From Candidatus Babelota bacterium (GTDB lineage Bacteria; Babelota; Babeliae; Babelales; Babelaceae), in NCBI GenBank assembly GCA_003484685.1, contig DNBB01000006.1, positions 41,716 through 52,227 of the forward strand: DNA of 10,512 nucleotides, given 5' to 3'. Under the pieces are notes generated by a model that saw nothing but the letters and a program-made list of their open reading frames with translations, was not told where the DNA came from and ran no database searches. Shown piece by piece: positions 5,898 through 10,512 of this stretch (its first letter is position 1; each line of letters starts with the position of its first letter). The translations under genes were made by a program, and so were the position numbers.

Positions 5898-7019
5898 TTA
5901 TTTTGCAAGGGATTGGAAAAAGTTTATTTGGTTCAGCCAAATTAAAAAGCCTGATAATAGAAAACTAAGCTGAAAATCTAACGCAAAAAATTGGTGCGGG
6001 CTCGTGAGAAGGGTTATGGTCGTAACCCAGGCAAAAATGACAAGAGTGTGCGGTGGGCGTTTGCGTAGGTTGCCGATTGAGATAATACCTAAGAAGATAA
6101 GCGCTCGGATGAAAGAAATGCTTGTCCATGAAAAAAGAGTGTATATAAAACTGAGAATGAGAAGCAACCAGACGCGCCCTGCAAACCAGGGAATACACGC
6201 TAAGGCTATAATATTAACCAGGAGCGCAAGGAGTGACAGGTGTAGTCCAGAGCGCGCAAGATAATGAGAAATTCCCCATGTTTGGAACGTTTTTCGGTAG
6301 GCGTGCACCGGAGATTTAAGTTGTTGTTTTTTGCCAAGAAAAATGGTCTCAATCAACGCAGCGGTTTCGGAGTTGGTATAGGTGTGAATTTTTGTGATCA
6401 AGAGTTCTTGAAAGTTGCTGATGTTGCGGCGGATGGATACTAGTGGGCGGGCGAGTTGCTTGGGGGATTCCTTTGTGCGAATATTACCTAGTGAGCTGCG
6501 GTTAATGAGAAAAGTTCGATATTCTTGATTGTTGGTAGACAGAGAAAAATACGCACGTTCCCATGCTACAAGATCGCCAATTGTGACGTTGTCTGTATGA
6601 GGCGCTGTTATGGTTACATACCAGCCTCGTAAAGCAGGTATCATGCGGCTTTTTTCTTGAGCCGTGGTTATTTGAACTGTGTAGCGCACATGGGTGGCGC
6701 TTATCGCCTCTTTTTGGGCTAATTCTCCTTGCAGCGATAAAAGCGATTTTTGTCCCGCTAAAACGCTTTGGTAAAAGGAGTGTTCAACTTGTTGTATGCG
6801 GTAGGAGCCGGCAACGAGACTGATTGCAAAGATTAGTACGGCTGTCTGAGGGGAGAAGTTTTTAAAAAAAAGATGCGCGAAGGCGCATACCAAGAGGCAT
6901 GCAATGCCTTTACTGATATCTTGATGTAGGGCGATGCCAACAAGAATACCCTGGCAAACCGTGTAAATAGGATGCCAGGGCAATTGGATTATAAGATTCT
7001 GAAAATCAGAAAACTTCAT
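5898..7019 (-). CDS. comEC: ComEC/Rec2-like DNA-uptake channel, short form without the nuclease-type domain
   Basis: ComEC forms the inner-membrane channel that takes up single-stranded DNA. The 373 residues show N-terminal membrane helices (about 15-35, 38-53, 57-72), a soluble domain (about 90-180) corresponding to the ComEC N-terminal OB-fold region, then the competence domain. Its hallmarks are GISHYLARSGLHL (249-261), the family's GxxHLLAxSGLH motif, SFIRALIF (302-309), and LTSPHQFFALDFQLSF (338-353). The protein stops about 20 residues after that motif, so the last helices of the competence domain and the whole C-terminal metallo-beta-lactamase-like domain are missing; full-length ComEC is about 700-800 residues. 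The DNA after the stop leads straight into the peptidase gene, with no sign of the missing part. ATG 7019-7017 follows the preceding stop by two bases, suggesting translational coupling. Confidence 0.85.
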   Translation of the reverse strand: MKFSDFQNLIIQLPWHPIYTVCQGILVGIALHQDISKGIACLLVCAFAHLFFKNFSPQTAVLIFAISLVAGSYRIQQVEHSFYQSVLAGQKSLLSLQGELAQKEAISATHVRYTVQITTAQEKSRMIPALRGWYVTITAPHTDNVTIGDLVAWERAYFSLSTNNQEYRTFLINRSSLGNIRTKESPKQLARPLVSIRRNISNFQELLITKIHTYTNSETAALIETIFLGKKQQLKSPVHAYRKTFQTWGISHYLARSGLHLSLLALLVNIIALACIPWFAGRVWLLLILSFIYTLFSWTSISFIRALIFLGIISIGNLRKRPPHTLVIFAWVTTITLLTSPHQFFALDFQLSFLLSGFLIWLNQINFFQSLAK

Positions 7020-7021
7020 CG

Positions 7022-7507
7022 TTAGTTGTATTGATTATTTTGCTGTTTTTGTAATATTTCAATAATTTGTTGTAAAAGGTTGTTGTTGAGCTGAGTATTG
7101 TTGATGGTTTGTTCCATTCCATTGTTTAATTTTTCAAAATTTTCGTTGTTTTCTTTTTGGTTTGCCTCGATAACTGCGTTAAGCAGTCTGAATTCCTTTT
7201 GAAAATCTTTCTTGAGGCTTTGAAGTTCATTTTTCCAGTTTCCTTGCGTTAACAAGTGGATGGCGCCGAGCCCTGCTAAGCTACTAAATAGCAGTCGATT
7301 TTCTCGGCCAAGTGTTGAGGTTTGCTTGAGCAAAAAAGATGCGCCGGCAAATATACCTAATCCTGTAGCACAGGGAGCGGCAAGGTTTTTTACAGCGTCA
7401 GAATTTATTGCAGTATTAAGCACGTACGAAGCAACACTACCCAAGGGCCGCGTTGTATTTGTTTGCATGAGCAAAGCGAGCGCAAAAAGCGCAATACGAC
7501 GTTTCAT
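7022..7507 (-). CDS. Membrane-anchored coiled-coil protein, unknown function
   Basis: No known family is recognised. The 161 residues have a signal-like N-terminus (1-15), two hydrophobic segments (about 43-60 and 71-87) and a charged C-terminal helix (about 92-155) with heptad-like spacing of Leu/Ile and many Asn/Gln, predicted to be a coiled coil. The layout is the same as in the gene at 7619-8278, so the two may be diverged paralogues. The start is ATG 7507-7505 with TGGAG at 7516-7520. Its stop is two bases before the comEC-like start, so it probably leads an operon with that gene and the peptidase. A TTGACA lies at 7587-7582 and a TATAAT at 7553-7548, but 28 bp apart. Confidence 0.8.
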   Translation of the reverse strand: MKRRIALFALALLMQTNTTRPLGSVASYVLNTAINSDAVKNLAAPCATGLGIFAGASFLLKQTSTLGRENRLLFSSLAGLGAIHLLTQGNWKNELQSLKKDFQKEFRLLNAVIEANQKENNENFEKLNNGMEQTINNTQLNNNLLQQIIEILQKQQNNQYN

Positions 7508-7618
7508 AAGAGATACTCCATTTTTATTCTATGATTTTATATGCGTTATTATACGTTTTATTTTCACATAAAATATTTTTTTGTCAAGTTGCATGTAGAT
7601 ACTGCCCTTTTTTGAGCG

Positions 7619-8278
7619 TTAGCTGTTTGGCAGGAAGTTGGGCGAGAGCGCAAGCAGGATATCTATTTTTGTAGAAAGTTTCTCGATGTCTTCTTTGGTC
7701 GCCATAGCGGTCATATTTGCTCGCACGGTTTCTAGTGTTTTTGCAAAATTCTCGTTCAGTTCTTTTTGGATATGCTCAAGTATTTCTTTGTTTCCGGTTA
7801 TTGAAACGCCGTTTTGCCGAATGTTTTCTCGCATTTCTTCGACAGCGGTCCTGAGTTCAGAGATGGCTTCTTTAGCCTCTTTCTGGTTTTCTTGCAGATT
7901 CTTTTCTACGGTTGCAAGATTGTTTAAAACGTTTTCGAGTTTTTTGTCAGCGATTTGTTGTTTTTCGGTAAGGTCGTTAAGTTGTTTCTCTTTCATGTGC
8001 TTTCGTGCCTGATATTCATACGTTTCATTAATAACGAGAAGTCCCAAAAAGATTGCAATCGAATACGATGCCTGAAGAATTATGGTGTCTCGGTCCATCT
8101 TTTGGCGATATGCCAATGGTCCCCCGCAGCCAATACCAAGTGCCGTGGTTTTAGGGTGTGTACGAAGAAAGTTGGTAGTTGTTTTAATTTGTCGGCTTGC
8201 GGAAAGGATGGGCTGAGTTTTTTGTGTATTAAGCGTAATAATGAGTGATATGGAAAAGATTTTGAAAAGAAACTTCAT
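7619..8278 (-). CDS. Membrane protein with long coiled coil, unknown function
   Basis: A 219-residue protein. Residues 1-17 are a signal peptide or anchor, 45-55 are Gly-rich (TALGIGCGG), about 66-84 form a membrane helix, and about 88-155 and 165-208 are Glu/Lys-rich heptad-patterned helices. The segment MATKEDIEKLSTKIDILLAL (192-211) resembles the C-terminal motif of DUF1640/Bdr-like coiled-coil proteins; this is a resemblance, not a firm assignment. The frame extends upstream to a TTG at 8344, but ATG 8278-8276 is chosen because AAGGA (8285-8289) sits six bases before it and the hydrophobic N-terminus starts there. It is divergent from the 8480 gene and lies 111 bp before the related gene at 7507. 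Confidence 0.8.
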   Translation of the reverse strand: MKFLFKIFSISLIITLNTQKTQPILSASRQIKTTTNFLRTHPKTTALGIGCGGPLAYRQKMDRDTIILQASYSIAIFLGLLVINETYEYQARKHMKEKQLNDLTEKQQIADKKLENVLNNLATVEKNLQENQKEAKEAISELRTAVEEMRENIRQNGVSITGNKEILEHIQKELNENFAKTLETVRANMTAMATKEDIEKLSTKIDILLALSPNFLPNS

Positions 8279-8479
8279 GCGGCATCCTTGATTGGATTTT
8301 GCAGATTTTACCCAAATATTGATTATTCGGCTCCTTTTTGTCAACAGTTTTTCGGGTTTATTGGTTGCTCCTTTGCCTTAAAGCGATACACTACATAGTA
8401 TCTGGGGTATAGAGGAGCGGGATAGTTGTTCCTTTGCACAAGACATATCTATTTTATTTGCCGTTTATAGGGGTGCATC
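8279..8479. promoter_or_regulatory. Divergent intergenic region with both 5' regions
   Basis: This 201-bp gap separates two divergent genes and must hold both promoters. On the minus strand TTGACA (8344-8339) lies upstream of the coiled-coil gene, but the best -10-like hexamer, TAAAAT, is 28 bp further on. On the plus strand TTGTTC (8426-8431) and TATTTT (8450-8455) at 18-bp spacing are a weak candidate for the 8480 gene. No RNA gene or strong hairpin was seen. Confidence 0.4.
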
Positions 8480-10512
8480 ATGGTTCGCGTCATGCGCATA
8501 GCGCTATTATTTTGTACGGTAGTATATGGCTTTGCTGCCATGGCTACTCCAAAAAACTTTTTTAAAGATCCGTTTTTGATGTTTAAGTCTGGTGATGCCG
8601 CTTTTCGTAATCCTAAAGTTACGCATCGCTATGGTGATGGGCTCAGTTTAAGCCTTACTAACAAGCTTAAAATGGAAGGCTTATATACCCAAAACGCTCG
8701 CAAGTTAAATTACTGCAACGGTGGGCTTGATGAGACGTTAACTTTAGGTAAATTCACTTGGGATCTTGGTTTTGGGCATGCACACCACAATGATGCGTGC
8801 GATTGGGATACAATCGTTGTTCAAGCGGGGGTCCGTTCTAAGGGGGTCTTTGGTGCGCCTCAAGAATCATTTAAGACTGGCTTTAGTATGATCAAGGATC
8901 TAGACGTTGTTATGGGTGCTCATCAACATCCCATTAACGTTCAAGTGCTTGTTCTGCGTGAGTTGTGGGGTCAGTTTTTGGTAAATGAGGTCTTTGGACT
9001 TTCATTCGCAAATCCGCATACCCTCACTATTGGTTTGTTTTCGTTCCAACTCGGCCGTGGTATTGCGCTGGGTGACGCATATGCAGTTTCTCCGGACGCA
9101 CTTGGATATGATCCTGAATCGGCCGTTGAGCAATATGCACCAGGCTTTAAGCTTTCTGGTTCGTTTAATGAAGATGAGTCGCTTGGATATGATCTTTATT
9201 TTGGTGTGCTTTCTAATCGTTCTGCTTCTTTTTCTTCGGTTAATGAGCGAATTCGTTCACAGATGTTTGGGCATCGCTATGAACAGGCGCGCGATTTTGG
9301 CGCAATAAACTTTGTTACCGCAGCACGGCTGCGTGCACAGTTGTTGGATGACGCATGCCGTCAAGCCTACGTTGAACCTTATGTGCTTTGGGACCATCAA
9401 GCAGAAGAGCGCATCGAAATGCGTGGTGATGCATATGCTAATCTGGGAACGTTTGGTGTAGCGTTTGAATCTGCGTTTGGTGACTTTGAGTTTGGTTTTG
9501 AGGCCGCAGGTAATTGGGGTTCGCAACATGTGCGCGGAATTGACCGGAATATCGTACAAAAGCAAGTACGTAATGGTGCAGTTGTTGAAATAAATGCCAA
9601 AATAAAAGAAGCTACGCAGTACGATATAGCGACAGGTAAAATAACCTACGGGGATAATGCTCTATATTTGAGGGGTACTGCTAACCAAAATCAGGTGGAA
9701 AAACAGATAGCTGATGCGCTTTCGCCTTATGCAGAGCTTGAAGTATTTAACGGACAAGGAGTGCCGTATACCACGGGTAATGTCGGTGGTCACCCTATTG
9801 ATGGTAAAACGGAATTTTATTTACAAAATGCCGATGATCGGTTTCGTGATCCATACAAAAACACTCTAAGTGGTGCAATGTTTGTTTGCGATGCATCATA
9901 TTACTTCCGCACCCCAGATGTTATTGGTGCGCTTACTCTGGCGTTTGTCAGTGGTGATGAGAACCCCAACAAAGATCTTGATGAGCGCAATGAAAGCTCT
10001 ATCGACGGTAACTATGGCGGTTTTATTAGTTTGCAAGAACTGTATTCAGGACGGCGTGTACGTAGTGCTTTCTTGTTAAGCGGAAAAGGGAGTATTCCGC
10101 GCGTGCTATCTTTCCCTGTTGATCGACGCGTTGGCGGCGGTACTCCTTCAACGGTTTCGCGTTTTACAAACCTGATTTATGGTGGTGTTGGGCTTTGGCA
10201 TGAGCGCCAAGTTGGTTCAGTACTTTGGAAGATTAATCCAAACGTACTTCCATTCTGGCAAGACCACAAAACACGAATTGCGCAGGTTGACAACGCGGAT
10301 ATCTACGCAAGTCGCTTTATGGGTACGGAGGCCAACGTTTATATCGATGGCTTGGTAAGCAAAGGGCTTACCTTCTTTGCTGTGCTTGGCATCTTCTTTC
10401 CTGGTCAGCATTTTGAAGATATCTCGGGTCGTGGATTAAGTGCCGATGAGCTTAAGTATCTTAATAGCCTTGATCCAACAGGCGCTGATACTGCTGAACG
10501 TGTTCCATTGCT
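8480..10512 (+). CDS. Large exported protein, predicted outer-membrane beta-barrel (porin-like), 3' end cut
   Basis: The frame is open from ATG 8480 to the right edge (677 residues visible, no stop). A signal peptide (about 1-22, MVRVMRIALLFCTVVYGFAAMA) is followed by many short amphipathic strands, often with aromatic residues, separated by polar loops, the usual pattern of outer-membrane barrels. Examples include GLSLSLTNKLKMEGLYTQ (about 55-72), GAINFVTAARLRAQLL, and YIDGLVSKGLTFFAVLGIFF near the edge. The overall look recalls alginate-export/porin-type barrels, but I cannot assign a family. AGGGG at 8469-8473 supports the start; a second ATG at 8492 is also possible. Despite being on the strand opposite to its left neighbours, its codon use looks similar to theirs. 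Transport or surface function is inferred. Confidence 0.8.
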   Translation, partial: MVRVMRIALLFCTVVYGFAAMATPKNFFKDPFLMFKSGDAAFRNPKVTHRYGDGLSLSLTNKLKMEGLYTQNARKLNYCNGGLDETLTLGKFTWDLGFGHAHHNDACDWDTIVVQAGVRSKGVFGAPQESFKTGFSMIKDLDVVMGAHQHPINVQVLVLRELWGQFLVNEVFGLSFANPHTLTIGLFSFQLGRGIALGDAYAVSPDALGYDPESAVEQYAPGFKLSGSFNEDESLGYDLYFGVLSNRSASFSSVNERIRSQMFGHRYEQARDFGAINFVTAARLRAQLLDDACRQAYVEPYVLWDHQAEERIEMRGDAYANLGTFGVAFESAFGDFEFGFEAAGNWGSQHVRGIDRNIVQKQVRNGAVVEINAKIKEATQYDIATGKITYGDNALYLRGTANQNQVEKQIADALSPYAELEVFNGQGVPYTTGNVGGHPIDGKTEFYLQNADDRFRDPYKNTLSGAMFVCDASYYFRTPDVIGALTLAFVSGDENPNKDLDERNESSIDGNYGGFISLQELYSGRRVRSAFLLSGKGSIPRVLSFPVDRRVGGGTPSTVSRFTNLIYGGVGLWHERQVGSVLWKINPNVLPFWQDHKTRIAQVDNADIYASRFMGTEANVYIDGLVSKGLTFFAVLGIFFPGQHFEDISGRGLSADELKYLNSLDPTGADTAERVPL

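Noticed and set aside
8985..9308. Plus-strand 107-residue reading frame in another frame
   Set aside because: It lies inside the open frame of the large exported protein and shows no domain or ribosome binding site.

Overview
The window looks like part of a bacterial chromosome with a reduced, parasite-like gene style: small secreted or membrane proteins of unknown family, a secreted clostripain-type peptidase, a large predicted outer-membrane barrel, and short versions of housekeeping proteins. The envelope appears diderm. A host-associated lineage such as Dependentiae (TM6) would fit, but that placement is inference; no rRNA or other phylogenetic marker apart from infB and nusA is present.

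Layout. Positions 1-2485 hold the minus-strand operon nusA-infB, with infB running off the left edge. Positions 2486-2950 contain no gene and are the most striking part of the window. They hold ten DnaA-box-like 9-mers (five exact TTATCCACA) in helically phased groups, an AT-only core of about 25 bp, and a perfect 12-bp inverted repeat made of TAG/TAA triplets on both sides of that core. The plus strand changes here from C/A-rich to G/T-rich. I read this as the chromosomal replication origin (oriC), and dnaA is not beside it. Next comes a family 4 uracil-DNA glycosylase (minus) that has lost most of its Fe-S cysteines. A plus-strand pair of small genes follows: a Gly/Ala-rich exported protein and a two-helix membrane protein overlapping by ATGA. 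The second contains a terminator-like hairpin inside its coding region.

Positions 4461-8278 hold four minus-strand genes. In transcription order they are a membrane/coiled-coil protein (8278-7619), a second protein of the same architecture (7507-7022), a ComEC-like protein without its C-terminal metallo-beta-lactamase domain (7019-5898), and a secreted C11 peptidase (5837-4461). The last three are close enough to share a transcript. From 8480 to the right edge, a plus-strand gene encodes a large exported protein that resembles outer-membrane porins.

How it fits together. nusA and infB are transcribed away from the proposed origin, co-directionally with the fork. Most genes to the right, up to 8278, are transcribed toward the origin, head-on to the fork, yet their plus strand is still G-rich. 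That separates the replication skew from any coding-strand effect. No tRNA, rRNA, CRISPR array, insertion sequence or integrase was seen.
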